A stretch of 64,000 bases of DNA from Neoarius graeffei. Its lineage: Eukaryota; Chordata; Actinopteri; Siluriformes; Ariidae. The notes beneath the pieces were generated by a model. That model saw only the letters and a program-made list of their open reading frames with translations. It was not told the DNA's origin and searched no databases. Shown here piece after piece: positions 1 to 14,176 of this stretch. The stretch spans positions 5,115,001 to 5,179,000 of the forward strand of contig NC_083570.1 in NCBI RefSeq assembly GCF_027579695.1. The letters run 5' to 3'. Made by a program: the position numbers and the translations under genes. The stretch's first letter is position 1. Each line of letters opens with the position of its first letter.

Positions 1-1559
1 CCATGTCATGGATACCACATTTTGGGAATTTTCGTCCATGGGGGGCGCTGTTTTTGGCCGACGCAATTGCTCCAAAACGGGTTTTTGGTAAATTATTCCA
101 TAATGCTTTCCCTTCACACCACTACCTTGTAATAGTACGTTGCTGTTGTAGACACTTATTTTTCCAACTCATAATCGCTCATGTACAGCATAGCGCCACC
201 TACTGACATGGGAAAAACCAAAAAATTTATTCTTCAAAAATCTATATCTCATCTTCTATTTACTCAATTGTCATCAAACTTCATACGCAAACTCTTCATA
301 GCTCGCCTGACACATACGCCAAATTTTGTGCACTTTCGCCCCTGGGGGTGCTGGTTATGGCAAAAATGATATTGCAGCTTCTGATTTGTCAAACTTGGCA
401 AGCAAACTCTTTACAAGACCCTTTTTGGGGCGCTTGCCATGGTCGACAACGCACGAAATTTGGCTCCTTTTTCTTAGACTGCCACCGCTACTGAGAACCA
501 GAAGCCCAGATCCAAGCGGGCCTCAGGGCCTCTTTAGCGCCCCCTAAGTCGTTGTGATTTTGGCCTCCCGCATAAAGGTGCCTGGTTGCCATGTTGTTTG
601 TAGTAGTGGCATGCCATTTGGTACGCATATGTATCTCACTAAGCCGGACAAAAATGTAATGCCAATGCATTAGCCACGCCCAACAGGAAGTGAGGTAATT
701 TCACTTTTGTGCGAAATGCATGGCCACGAAGACGGCGCAACTCCTCCTAGGCCGTTCATAGGAATGTCACCGAATTTGATAGACATCATCTACAGCCATC
801 GCTGACAAAAGTTCCTAAATAGGATTCACGTAGGATAAGCCGTTCAGAAGTTATACGTCAATCAATTTTCAATGCAAAATTTTACATGCTTAAAAATTCA
901 TAACAAATCTTCTAATTGCTCAAAACTGCTCATACTTCACACGCAAATCACTCATTGGGCTTCTGACATGCTACCCAATTTCTGTGATATTTCGCCACTG
1001 GGGGCGCTATTTTTGGGCAAAAAATCCAATCTTTCCTCAAATTTGGTCAAACTTCACGGCCACCCTCTTACTACCTCCCATGTCATGCATACCCCATTTT
1101 GGGAATTTTCGTCCATGGGGGGCGCTGTTTTTGGCGGACGCAATTGCTCCAAAACGGGTTTTTGGTAAATAATTCCATAATGCTTTTCCTTCACACCACT
1201 ACTTTGTGATAGTACGTTGCTGTTGTAGACACTTATTTTTCCAACTCATAATCGCTCATGTACAGTGTAGCGCCACCTACTGACATGGGAAAAACCAAAA
1301 CATTTTTTCTTCAAAAATCAATATCTCATCTTCTATTTACTCAATCTTGATCAAACTTGATACGCACACTCTTAACAGGTCACCTGACATATCTCCCAAA
1401 TTTTGTGAACTTTTGCCACTGGGGGCGCTGTTTTCAGGCAACATTTTATATCTCGGCTTCTGATTGGTCAAACTTGATCAAACTTGACAGACCAACTCTT
1501 CATAGGTCCCTTGACATGTATACCAAATTTGGTGAACTTTGACCACTGGGGGCGCTCAT

Positions 1560-1900
1560 TGCGCTGTATCAGTTGCAGGAGAGGTGTTTACAATCATTAG
1601 GCACCAGGAGTATGTTGTTTTGGTTGCCTTAAACACACATGACTTGTGGGGAATGGGTGGGCAGTCGGGAGCAAGTGTTGTAGCGTTACATACAGACTAA
1701 TAGATGTCTAACAGAAGACAATCCTATGTAGCTATAGCTTGGTGACTGATGAGGTAAGTACATTAATTTGGTTGGGAAGCCATGGCATAAAATTTTCTGT
1801 CCATGACAACATCTCAGCGCACCGTGTACTCTGTGTCCGATTCTGTGCTTTGTCGCCATTGTGGGAGTAATGTCTCTTGCCGAAGAAGCTGTGGAAGGTA
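1560..1900. other. Long, probably ancestral form of the dimer junction
   Basis: Between two satellite monomers this stretch holds about 340 bp that the standard units lack. Its right part, with the text 'tgtgctttgtcgccattgtg' and 'cttgccgaagaagctgtgg', recurs at about 13745-13820 and nowhere else in the array. In the other units the junction jumps straight from 'gactctttac' to 'ggtatttcgcgg'. The simplest reading is that the common unit descends from this longer form by deletion. No gene is recognisable in it. Confidence 0.6.
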
Positions 1901-1975
1901 TTTCGCGGGGACGCATGCCCCCGCCCCCCTTGGCCGCTGGCGCGAGGGCCCGTCGAGGCCGCTTGCGGCTTTAAT

Positions 1976-2045
1976 TAGGGCCCGAGCCCGAAAGGGCGAA
2001 GGCCCTATTGATCTTGTTCGGTTTTTTATTTATTATTATTATTAT
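1976..2045 (+). repeat. GC-rich hairpin module, one copy
   Basis: One copy of the module agggcccgagcccgaaaggg...ggccct, followed by attgatcttgttcgg and a T6 run, embedded in the TTA microsatellite of a dimer junction. The outer stem is AGGGCC/GGCCCT and the inner stem GCCC/GGGC closes a GAAA loop. Confidence 0.75.
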
Positions 2046-4298
2046 TCCTTAGTCGCGGTCGCTGTTCGGCCTTTTTTGGGGCACTTCCTGTGGACGAAAA
2101 CGCGCATATTTTGGATCATTTTATCGGCATCCCCTACGCTACTCAGATCCAAAACCCCAGATCTGGGCGGGGCTCTGGGCCTCTATAGCGCCCCCTAACG
2201 CCTTGAAAATTTTGCCTTTTTTCGAAGGCTCCTGGTTGCCATATAGTTTGTCGTAGAGGAACGAAATTTGGTTCACATATGTATCTTACTGAGACGAACA
2301 AAAAAAGTTCTATGAATGCATAGCCACGCCCAACAGGAAGTGAGGTAATTTTACTTTTGTGCGAAATGCATGGCCACGAAGACGGCGCAACTCCTCCTAG
2401 ACCGTTCATGGGAATGTCACCAAAATTGATACACATCATCTACAGACATGGCTGACAAAAGTTACTAAATACGTTTCACGTAGGATAAAACGTTCAGAAG
2501 TTATACGTCAATCAATTTTCACTTCAAAATTTTACATGCTAAAAAATTCATAACAAATCTTCTAATTGCTCAAAACTGCTCATACTTCACACGCAAATCA
2601 CTCATTGGGCTTCTGACATGTTACCCAATTTCTGTGATATTTCGCCACTGGGGGCGCTATTTTTGGGCAAAAAATCCAATCTTTCCTCAAATTTGGTCAA
2701 ACTTCACGGCCACCCTCTTACTACCTCCCATGTCATGTATACCGCATTTTGGGAATTTTCGTCCATGGGGGGCGCTGTTTTTGGCCGACGCAATTGCTCC
2801 AAAACGGGTTTTTGGTAAATAATTCCATAATGCTTTTCCTTCACACCACTACCTTGTGATAGTGCGTTCCTGTTGTAGACACTTATTTTTCCAACTCATA
2901 ATCGCTCATGTACAGCATAGCGCCACCTTCTGACATGGGAAAAACCAAAAAATTTATTCTTCAAAAATCTATATCTCATCTTCTATTTACTCAATTGTCA
3001 TCAAACTTCATACGCAAACTCTTCATAGCTCACCTGACATGTCCGCCAAATTTTGTGCACTTTCGCCCCTGGGGGTGCTGGTTATGGCGGAAATGATATT
3101 GCAGCTTCTGATTTGTCAAACTTGGCAAGCAAACTCTTTTCAAGACCCTTATTGGGGCGCTTGCCATGGTCGACAACGCACGAAATTTGGCTCCTTTTTC
3201 TTAGACTGCCACCGCTACTGAGAACCAAAAGCCCAGATCCAGCCGGGCCTCAGGGCCTCTATAGCGCCCCCTAACTCGTTGTGATTTTGGCCTCCCGCTT
3301 TAAGGTGCCTGGTTGCCATGTAGTTTGTAGGGGTGGCATGCCATTTGGTACGCATATGTATCTCACTAAGCCGGACAAAAATGTAATGCCAATGCATTAG
3401 CCACGCCCAACAGGAAGTGAGGTAATTTCACTTTTGTGCGAAATGCATGGCCACGAAGACGGCGCAACTCCTCCTAGACTGTTCATAGGAATGTCACCAA
3501 AATTGATACACATCATCTACAGACATGGCTGACAAAAGTTACTAAATAAGTTTCACGTAGCTTAAACCGCTCAGAAGTTATACGTCAATCAATTTTTAAT
3601 GCAAAATTTTACATGCTTAAAAATTCATAACAAATCTTCTAATTGCTCAAAACTGCTCATACTTCACACGCAAATCCCTCATTGGGCTTCTGACATGTTC
3701 CCCATTTTCTGTGATATTTCGCCACTGGGGGCGCTATTTTTGGGCAAACAATCCAATCTTTCCTCAAATTTGGTCAAACTTCACGGCCACCCTCTTACTA
3801 CCGCCCATGTCATGTATACCACATTTTGGGAATTTTCGTCCATGGGGGGCGCTGTTTTTGGCCGACGCAATTTCTCCAAAACGGGTTTTTGGTAAATAAT
3901 TCCATAATGCTTTTCCTTCACACCACTACCTTGTGATAGTGCGTTGCTGTTGTAGACACTTATTTCTCCAACTCATAATCGCTCATGTACAGCATAGCGC
4001 CACCTTCTGACATGGGAAAAACCAAAAAATTTATTCTTCAAAAATCTATCTCTCATCTTCTATTTACTCAATTGTCATCAAACTTCATACGCAAACTCTT
4101 CATAGCTCTCCTGACATATCCGCCAAATTTTGTGCACTTTCACCCCTGGGGGTGCTGGTTATGGCACAAATGATATTGCAGCTTCTGATTGGTCAAACTT
4201 GGCAAGCAGACTCTTTACGGTATTTCGCGGGGACGCATGCCCCCGCCCCCCCTGGCCGCTGGCGCGAGGGCCCGTCAAGGCCGCTTGCGGCTTTAATT

Positions 4299-4577
4299 AG
4301 GGCCCGAGCCCTATAGGGCGAAGGCCCTATTGATCTTGTTCGGTTTTTTATTATTAGGGCCCGAGCCCTATAGGGCGAAGGCCCTATTGATCTTGTTCGG
4401 TTTTTTATTATTATTATTAGGGCCCGAGCCCTATAGGGCGAAGGCCCTATTGATCTTGTTCGGTTTTTTATTATTATTAGGGCCCGAGCCCTATAGGGCG
4501 AAGGCCCTATTGATCTTGTTCGGTTTTTTATTAGGGCCCGAGCCCTATAGGGCGAAGGCCCTATTGATCTTGTTCGG

Positions 4578-4623
<46 letters not shown>
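4299..4623 (+). repeat. GC-rich hairpin module, five tandem copies in a TTA tract
   Basis: Five copies of the module begin near 4299, 4356, 4419, 4479 and 4533. They are separated by variable numbers of TTA and followed by a long (TTA)n run up to 4622. All five carry the variant centre GCCCTATAGGGC, a perfect palindrome, in place of GCCCGAAAGGGC. The expansion explains the 1499-bp anchor interval here against 1196 bp in the standard unit. Confidence 0.85.
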
Positions 4624-7466
4624 CTTAGTCGCGGTCGCTGTTCGGCCTTTTTTGGGGCACTTCCTGTGGACGAAAACGCGCATATTTTGGATCATTTTAT
4701 CGGCATCCCCTACGCTACTCAGATCCAAAACCCCAGATCTGGGCGGGGCTCTGGGCCTCTATAGCGCCCCCTAACGCCTTGAAAATTTTGCCTTTTTTCG
4801 AAGGCTCCTGGTTGCCATATAGTTTGTCGTAGAGGAACGAAATTTGGTTCACATATGTATCTTACTGAGACGAACAAAAAAAGTTCTATGAATGCATAGC
4901 CACGCCCAACAGGAAGTGAGGTAATTTTACTTTTGTGCGAAATGCATGGCCACGAAGACGGCGCAACTCCTCCTAGACCGTTCATGGGAATGTCACCAAA
5001 ATTGATACACATCATCTACAGACATGGCTGACAAAAGTTACTAAATACGTTTCACGTAGGATAAAACGTTCAGAAGTTATACGTCAATCAATTTTCACTT
5101 CAAAATTTTACATGCTAAAAAATTCATAACAAATCTTCTAATTGCTCAAAACTGCTCATACTTCACACGCAAATCACTCATTGGGCTTCTGACATGTTAC
5201 CCAATTTCTGTGATATTTCGCCACTGGGGGCGCTATTTTTGGGCAAAAAATCCAATCTTTCCTCAAATTTGGTCAAACTTCACGGCCACCCTCTTACTAC
5301 CTCCCATGTCATGTATACCGCATTTTGGGAATTTTCGTCCATGGGGGGCGCTGTTTTTGGCCGACGCAATTGCTCCAAAACGGGTTTTTGGTAAATAATT
5401 CCATAATGCTTTTCCTTCACACCACTACCTTGTGATAGTGCGTTCCTGTTGTAGACACTTATTTTTCCAACTCATAATCGCTCATGTACAGCATAGCGCC
5501 ACCTTCTGACATGGGAAAAACCAAAAAATTTATTCTTCAAAAATCTATATCTCATCTTCTATTTACTCAATTGTCATCAAACTTCATACGCAAACTCTTC
5601 ATAGCTCACCTGACATGTCCGCCAAATTTTGTGCACTTTCGCCCCTGGGGGTGCTGGTTATGGCGGAAATGATATTGCAGCTTCTGATTTGTCAAACTTG
5701 GCAAGCAAACTCTTTTCAAGACCCTTATTGGGGCGCTTGCCATGGTCGACAACGCACGAAATTTGGCTCCTTTTTCTTAGACTGCCACCGCTACTGAGAA
5801 CCAAAAGCCCAGATCCAGCCGGGCCTCAGGGCCTCTATAGCGCCCCCTAACTCGTTGTGATTTTGGCCTCCCGCTTTAAGGTGCCTGGTTGCCATGTAGT
5901 TTGTAGGAGTGGCATGCCATTTGGTACGCATATGTATCTCACTAAGCCGGACAAAAATGTAATGCCAATGCATTAGCCACGCCCAACAGGAAGTGAGGTA
6001 ATTTCACTTTTGTGCGAAATGCATGGCCACGAAGACGGCGCAACTCCTCCTAGACTGTTCATAGGAATGTCACCAAAATTGATACACATCATCTACAGAC
6101 ATGGCTGACAAAAGTTACTAAATAAGTTTCACGTAGCTTAAACCGCTCAGAAGTTATACGTCAATCAATTTTTAATGCAAAATTTTACATGCTTAAAAAT
6201 TCATAACAAATCTTCTAATTGCTCAAAACTGCTCATACTTCACACGCAAATCCCTCATTGGGCTTCTGACATGTTCCCCATTTTCTGTGATATTTCGCCA
6301 CTGGGGGCGCTATTTTTGGGCAAACAATCCAATCTTTCCTCAAATTTGGTCAAACTTCACGGCCACCCTCTTACTACCGCCCATGTCATGTATACCACAT
6401 TTTGGGAATTTTCGTCCATGGGGGGCGCTGTTTTTGGCCGACGCAATTTCTCCAAAACGGGTTTTTGGTAAATAATTCCATAATGCTTTTCCTTCACACC
6501 ACTACCTTGTGATAGTGCGTTGCTGTTGTAGACACTTATTTCTCCATCTCATAATCGCTCATGTACAGCATAGCGCCACCTTCTGACATGGGAAAAACCA
6601 AAAAATTTATTCTTCAAAAATCTATCTCTCATCTTCTATTTACTCAATTGTCATCAAACTTCATACGCAAACTCTTCATAGCTCTCCTGACTTATCCGCC
6701 AAATTTTGTGCACTTTCACCCCTGGGGGTGCTGGTTATGGCACAAATGATATTGCAGCTTCTGATTGGTCAAACTTGGCAAGCAGACTCTTTACGGTATT
6801 TCGCGGGGACGCATGCCCCCGCCCCCCCTGGCCGCTGGCGCGAGGGCCCGTCAAGGCCGCTTGCGGCTTTAATTATTATTATTATTATTATTATTCCTTA
6901 GTCGCGGTCGCTGTTCGGCCTTTTTTGGGGCACTTCCTGTGGACGAAAACGCGCATATTTTGGATCATTTTATCGGCATCCCCTACGCTACTCAGATCCA
7001 AAACCCCAGATCTGGGCGGGGCTCTGGGCCTCTATAGCGCCCCCTAACGCCTTGAAAATTTTGCCTTTTTTCGAAGGCTCCTGGTTGCCATATAGTTTGT
7101 CGTAGAGGAACGAAATTTGGTTCACATATGTATCTTACTGAGACGAACAAAAAACGTTCTATGAATGCATAGCCACGCCCAACAGGAAGTGAGGTAATTT
7201 TACTTTTGTGCGAAATGCATGGCCACGAAGACGGCGCAACTCCTCCTAGACCGTTCATGGGAATGTCACCAAAATTGATACACATCATCTACAGACATGG
7301 CTGACAAAAGTTACTAAATACGTTTCACGTAGGATAAAACGTTCAGAAGTTATACGTCAATCAATTTTCACTTCAAAATTTTACATGCTAAAAAATTCAT
7401 AACAAATCTTCTAATTGCTCAAAACTGCTCATACTTCACACGCAAATCACTCATTGGGCTTCTGAC

Positions 7467-9739
7467 ATGTTACCCAATTTCTGTGATATTTCGCCACTGG
7501 GGGCGCTATTTTTGGGCAAAAAATCCAATCTTTCCTCAAATTTGGTCAAACTTCACGGCCACCCTCTTACCACCTCCCATGTCATGTATACCGCATTTTG
7601 GGAATTTTCGTCCATGGGGGGCGCTGTTTTTGGCCGACGCAATTGCTCCAAAACGGGTTTGTGGTAAATAATTCCATAATGCTTTTCCTTCACACCACTA
7701 CCTTGTGATAGTGCGTTCCTGTTGTGGACACTTATTTTTCCAACTCATAATCGCTCATGTACAGCATAGCGCCACCTTCTGACATGGGAAAAACCAAAAA
7801 ATTTATTCTTCAAAAATCTATATCTCATCTTCTATTTACTCAATTGTCATCAAACTTCATACGCAAACTCTTCATAGCTCACCTGACATGTCCGCCAAAT
7901 TTTGTGCACTTTCGCCCCTGGGGGTGCTGGTTATGGCGGAAATGATATTGCAGCTTCTGATTTGTCAAACTTGGCAAGCAAACTCTTTTCAAGACCCTTA
8001 TTGGGGCGCTTGCCATGGTCGACAACGCACGAAATTTGGCTCCTTTTTCTTAGACTGCCACCGCTACTGAGAACCAAAAGCCCAGATCCAGCCGGGCCTC
8101 AGGGCCTCTATAGCGCCCCCTAACTCGTTGTGATTTTGGCCTCCCGCTTTAAGGTGCCTGGTTGCCATGTAGTTTGTAGGAGTGGCGTGCCATTTGGTAC
8201 GCATATGTATCTCACTAAGCCGGACAAAAATGTAATGCCAATGCATTAGCCACGCCCAACAGGAAGTGAGGTAATTTCACTTTTGTGCGAAATGCATGGC
8301 CACGAAGACGGCGCAACTCCTCCTAGACTGTTCATAGGAATGTCACCAAAATTGATACACATCATCTACAGACATGGCTGACAAAAGTTACTAAATAAGT
8401 TTCGCGTAGCTTGAACCGCTCAGAAGTTATACGTCAATCAATTTTTAATGCAAAATTTTACATGCTTAAAAATTCATAACAAATCTTCTAATTGCTCAAA
8501 ACTGCTCATACTTCACACGCAAATCCCTCATTGGGCTTCTGACATGTTCCCCATTTTCTGTGATATTTCGCCACTGGGGGCGCTATTTTTGGGCAAACAA
8601 TCCAATCTTTCCTCAAATTTGGTCAAACTTCACGGCCACCCTCTTACTACCGCCCATGTCATGTACACCACATTTTGGGAATTTTCGTCCATGGGGGGCG
8701 CTGTTTTTGGCCGACGCAATTTCTCCAAAACGGGTTTTTGGTAAATAATTCCATAATGCTTTTCCTTCACACCACTACCTTGTGATAGTGCGTTGCTGTT
8801 GTAGACACTTATTTCTCCAACTCATAATCGCTCATGTACAGCATAGCGCCACCTTCTGACATGGGAAAAACCAAAAAATTTATTCTTCAAAAATCTCTCT
8901 CTCATCTTCTATTTACTCAATTGTCATCAAACTTCATACGCAAACTCTTCATAGCTCTCCTGACATATCCGCCAAATTTTGTGCACTTTCACCCCTGGGG
9001 GTGCTGGTTATGGCACAAATGATATTGCAGCTTCTGATTGGTCAAACTTGGCAAGCAGACTCTTTACGGTATTTCGCGGGGACGCATGCCCCTGCCCCCA
9101 CTGGCCGCTGGCGCGAGGGCCCGTCAAGGCCGCTTGCGGCTTTAATTATTATTATTATTATTATTATTCCTTAGTCGCGGTCGCTGTTCGGCCTTTTTTG
9201 GGGCACTTCCTGTGGACGAAAACGCGCATATTTTGGATCATTTTATCGGCATCCCCTACGCTACTCAGATCCAAAACCCCAGATCTGGGCGGGGCTCTGG
9301 GCCTCTATAGCGCCCCCTAACGCCTTGAAAATTTTGCCTTTTTTCGAAGGCTCCTGGTTGCCATATAGTTTGTCGTAGAGGAACGAAATTTGGTTCACAT
9401 ATGTATCTTACTGAGACGAACAAAAAAAGTTCTATGAATGCATAGCCACGCCCAACAGGAAGTGAGGTAATTTTACTTTTGTGCGAAATGCATGGCCACG
9501 AAGACGGCGCAACTCCTCCTAGACCGTTCATGGGAATGTCACCAAAATTGATACACATCATCTACAGACATGGCTGACAAAAGTTACTATATACGTTTCA
9601 CGTAGGATAAAACGTTCAGAAGTTATACGTCAATCAATTTTCACTTCAAAATTTTACATGCTAAAAAATTCATAACAAATCTTCTAATTGCTCAAAACTG
9701 CTCATACTTCACACGCAAATCACTCATTGGGCTTCTGAC
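7467..9739. repeat. Representative complete higher-order unit
   Basis: This is one canonical 2273-bp dimer. Monomer A runs from the anchor at 7467 to the one at 8544. Monomer B is cut short near 9067, where the text 'gactctttac' joins directly to 'ggtatttcgcgg', then a GC-rich stretch, a TTA tract and a block starting ccttagtcgcggtcgctg lead into the next A monomer. A and B are clearly homologous but differ by fixed substitutions, for example 'acatgttacccaatttc' in A and 'acatgttccccattttc' in B. Confidence 0.85.
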
Positions 9740-12700
9740 ATGTTACCCAATTTCTGTGATATTTCGCCACTGGGGGCGCTATTTTTGGGCAAAAAATCCA
9801 ATCTTTCCTCAAATTTGGTCAAACTTCACGGCCACCCTCTTACTACGTCCCATGTCATGTATACCGCATTTTGGGAATTTTCGTCCATGGGGGGCGCTGT
9901 TTTTGGCCGACGCAATTGCTCCAAAACGGGTTTTTGGTAAATAATTCCATAATGCTTTTCCTTCACACCACTACCTTGTGATAGTGCGTTCCTGTTGTAG
10001 ACACTTATTTTTCCAACTCATAATCGCTCATGTACAGCATAGCGCCACCTTCTGACATGGGAAAAACCAAAAAATTTATTCTTCAAAAATCTATATCTCA
10101 TCTTCTATTTACTCAATTGTCATCAAACTTCATAGGCAAACTCTTCATAGCTCACCTGACATGTCCGCCAAATTTTGTGCACTTTCGCCCCTGGGGGTGC
10201 TGGTTATGGCGGAAATGATATTGCAGCTTCTGATTTGTCAAACTTGGCAAGCAAACTCTTTTCAAGACCCTTATTGGGGCGCTTGCCATGGTCGACAACG
10301 CACGAAATTTGGCTCCTTTTTCTTAGACTGCCACCGCTACTGAGAACCAAAAGCCCAGATCCAGCCGGGCCTCAGGGCCTCTATAGCGCCCCCTAACTCG
10401 TTGTGATTTTGGCCTCCCGCTTTAAGGTGCCTGGTTGCCATGTAGTTTGTAGGAGTGGCATGCCATTTGGTACGCATATGTATCTCACTAAGCCGGACAA
10501 AAATGTAATGCCAATGCATTAGCCACGCCCAACAGGAAGTGAGGTAATTTCACTTTTGTGCGAAATGCATGGCCACGAAGACGGCGCAACTCCTCCTAGA
10601 CTGTTCATAGGAATGTCACCAAAATTGATACACATCATCTACAGACATGGCTGACAAAAGTTACTAAATAAGTTTCACGTAGCTTAAACCGCTCAGAAGT
10701 TATACGTCAATCAATTTTTAATGCAAAATTTTACATGCTTAAAAATTCATAACATATCTTCTAATTGCTCAAAACTGCTCATACTTCACACGCAAATCCC
10801 TCATTGGGCTTCTGACATGTTCCCCATTTTCTGTGATATTTCGCCACTGGGGGCGCTATTTTTGGGCAAACAATCCATTCTTTCCTCAAATTTGGTCAAA
10901 CTTCACGGCCACCCTCTTACTACCGCCCATGTCATGTACACCACATTTTGGGAATTTTCGTCCATGGGGGGCGCTGTTTTTGGCCGACGCAATTTCTCCA
11001 AAACGGGTTTTTGGTAAATAATTCCATAATGCTTTTCCTTCACACCACTACCTTGTGATAGTGCATTGCTGTTGTAGACACTTATTTCTCCAACTCATAA
11101 TCGCTCATGTACAGCATAGCGCCACCTTCTGACATGGGAAAAACCAAAAAATTTATTCTTCAAAAATCTATCTCTCATCTTCTTTTTACTCAATTGTCAT
11201 CAAACTTCATACGCAAACTCTTCATAGCTCTCCTGACATATCCGCCAAATTTTGTGCACTTTCACCCCTGGGGGTGCTGGTTATGGCACAAATGATATTG
11301 CAGCTTCTGATTGGTCAAACTTGGCAAGCAGACTCTTTACGGTATTTCGCGGGGACGCATGCCCCCGCCCCCCCTGGCCGCTGGCGCGAGGGCCCGTCGA
11401 GGCCGCTTGCGGCTTTAATTATTATTATTATTATTATTCCTTAGTCGCGGTCGCTGTTCGGCCTTTTTTGGGGCACTTCCTGTGGACGAAAACGCGCATA
11501 TTTTGGATCATTTTATCGGCATCCCCTACGCTACTCAGATCCAAAACCCCAGATCTGGGCGGGGCTCTGGGCCTCTATAGCGCCCCCTAACGCCTTGAAA
11601 ATTTTGCCTTTTTTCGAAGGCTCCTGGTTGCCATATAGTTTGTAGTACTGGCATGCCATTTGGTAGACATATGTATCTCACTAAGCCGGACAAAAATGTA
11701 ATGCCAATGCATTAGCCACGCCCAACAGGAAGTGAGGTAATTTCACTTTTGTGCGAAATGCATGGCCACGAAGATGGCGCAACTCCTCCTAGACCGTTCA
11801 TAGGAATGTCACCAAAATTGATACACATCATCTACAGACATGGCTGACAAAAGTTACTAAATACGTTTCACGTCGGATAAACCGTTCAGAAGTTATACGT
11901 CAATCAATTTTCACTTCAAAATTTTACATGCTTAAAAATTCATAACAAATCTTCTAATTGCTCAAAACTGCTCATACTTCACACGCAGATCACTCATGGG
12001 GCTTCTGACATGTTACCCAATTTCTGTCACATTTCGCCACTGGGGGCGCTATTTTTGGGCAAAAAATCCAATCTTTCCTCAAATTTGGTCAAACTTCACA
12101 GCCACCCTCTTACTACCTCCCATGTCGTGTATACCACATTTTGGGAATTTTCGTCCATGGGGGGCGCTGTTCTTGGCCGACGCATTTGCTCCAAAACGGG
12201 TTTTTGGTAAATAATTCCATAATGCTTTTCCTTCACACCACTACCTTGTGATAGAACGTTGCTGTTGTGGACACTTATTTTTCCAACTCATAATCGCTCA
12301 TGTACAGCATTGCGCCACCTACTGACATGGGAAAAACCAAAAAATTTATTCTTCAAAAATCTATATTTCATCTTCTATTTACTCAATTGTCATCAAACTT
12401 CATACGCAAACTCTTCATAGCTCACCTGACATATACGCCAAATTTTGTGCACTTTCGCCCCTGGGGGTGCTGGTTATGGCAGAAATGATATTGCAGCTTC
12501 TGATTTGTCAAACTTGGCAAGCAAACTCTTTCCAAGACCCTTATTGGGGCGCTTGCCATGGTCGACAACGCACGAAATTTGGCTCCTTTTTCTTAGACTG
12601 CCACCGCTACTGAGAACCAAAAGCCCAGATCCAGGCGGGCCTCAGGGCCTCTATAGCGCCCCCTAACTCGTTGTGATTTTGGCCTCCCGCGTTAAGGTGC

Positions 12701-13697
12701 CTGGTTGCCATGTAGTTTGTAGTAGTGGCATGCCATTTGGTACGCATATGTATCTCACTAAGCCGGACAAAAATGTATTGCCAATGCATTAGCCACGCCC
12801 AACAGGAAGTGAGGTAATTTCACTTTTGTGCGGGATGCATGGCCACGAAGACGGCGCAACTCCTCCTGGACCGTTCATAGGAATGTCACCAAAAATGATA
12901 CATATCATCTACAGACAGGTCTGACAAAAGCTACTAAATACGTTTCACGTCGGATAAACCGTTCAGAAGTTATACGTCAATCAATTTTCTCTTCAAAATT
13001 TTACATGCTTAAAAATTCATAACAAATCTTCTAATTGCTCAAAACTGCTCATACTTCACACGCACATCACGCATTGGGCTTCTGACATGTTACCCAATTT
13101 CTGTGATATTTCGCCACTGGGGGCGCTATTTTTGGGCAAAATTTCCAGTCTTTCCTCATATTTGATCAAACTTCACGGCCACCCTCTTACTACCTCCCAT
13201 GTCATGTATACCACATTTTGGGAATTTTCGTCCATGGGGGGCGCTGTTTTTGGCCAACGCAGTTTCTAAAAAAAAAGGGTTTTTGGTAAATATTTCCATA
13301 ATGCTTTTCCTTCACACCACTACCTTGTGATAGTACGTTGCTGTTGTAGACACTTATTTTCCCGTCTCATAATCGCTCATGTACAGCATAGCGCCACCTA
13401 CTGACATGGGACAAACCAACAAATTTATTCTTCAAAAATCTATATCTCATCTTCTATTTACTCAATTGTCATCAAACTTCATACGCAAACTCTTCGTAGC
13501 TCACCTCACATTTACGCCAAATTTTGTGCACTTTCGCCCCTGGGGGTGCTGGTTATGGCAGAAATGGTATTGCAGCTTCTGATTTGTCAAGCTTGGCAAG
13601 CAAACTCTTTACAAGACCCTTTTTGGGGCGCTTGCCATGGTCGACTACGCTCGACATTTTGCCCCTTTTTCTTGGACTGCCACCACTACTGAGAACC

Positions 13698-13830
13698 ATT
13701 ATTATTAGGCCCCGAGCACCGTACAGTGCGAGACCCTATTGTTGCCATGTGTCCAATTCTGTGCTTTGTCGCCATTGTGGGTGTAATGTCTCTTGCCGAA
13801 GAAGCTGTGGAAGGTTTTTCATGGGGACGC
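13698..13830. other. Second copy of the long junction form
   Basis: This stretch follows 'gagaaccattattatta' and contains a hairpin-like segment (gccccgagcaccgtacagtg) related to the GC-rich module, then the same 'gtgctttgtcgcc' and 'gccgaagaagctgtgg' text as 1803-1900. It sits at the irregular 1662-bp interval between the anchors at 13087 and 14749. Confidence 0.6.
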
Positions 13831-13889
13831 ATGCCCCCGCCCCCCTTGGCCGCTGGCGCGAGGGCCCGTCGAGGCCGCTTGCGGCTTTA

Positions 13890-14176
13890 ATTATTATTAG
13901 GGCCCGAGCCCGAAAGGGCGAAGGCCCTATTGATCTTGTTCGGTTTTTTATTATTAGGGCCCGAGCCCGAAAGGGCGAAGGCCCTATTGATCTTGTTCGG
14001 TTTTTTATTATTATTCTTCTTCTTATTATTATTATTAGGGCCCGAGCCCGAAAGGGCGAAGGCCCTATTGATCTTGTTCGGTTTTTTATTAGGGCCCGAG
14101 CCCTATAGGGCGAAGGCCCTATTGATCTTGTTCGGTTTTTTATTATTATTATTATTATTATTCTTATTATTATTAT
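13890..14176 (+). repeat. GC-rich hairpin module, four copies in a TTA/CTT tract
   Basis: There are four modules in a TTA tract broken by TTC units. The first three have the GAAA-centred form and the last has the TATA-centred palindrome. The block shows both module variants side by side in one junction. Confidence 0.8.

Noticed and set aside
4299-4623. Hairpin plus T-run modules as bacterial intrinsic terminators
   Set aside because: The context is eukaryotic satellite DNA; the resemblance is structural only.
4330-4764. Leucine-rich 144-codon ORF with repeated GPEPYRAKALLILFGF text
   Set aside because: It is the translation of hairpin modules and (TTA)n; the repeats change length by single TTA units with no protein logic.
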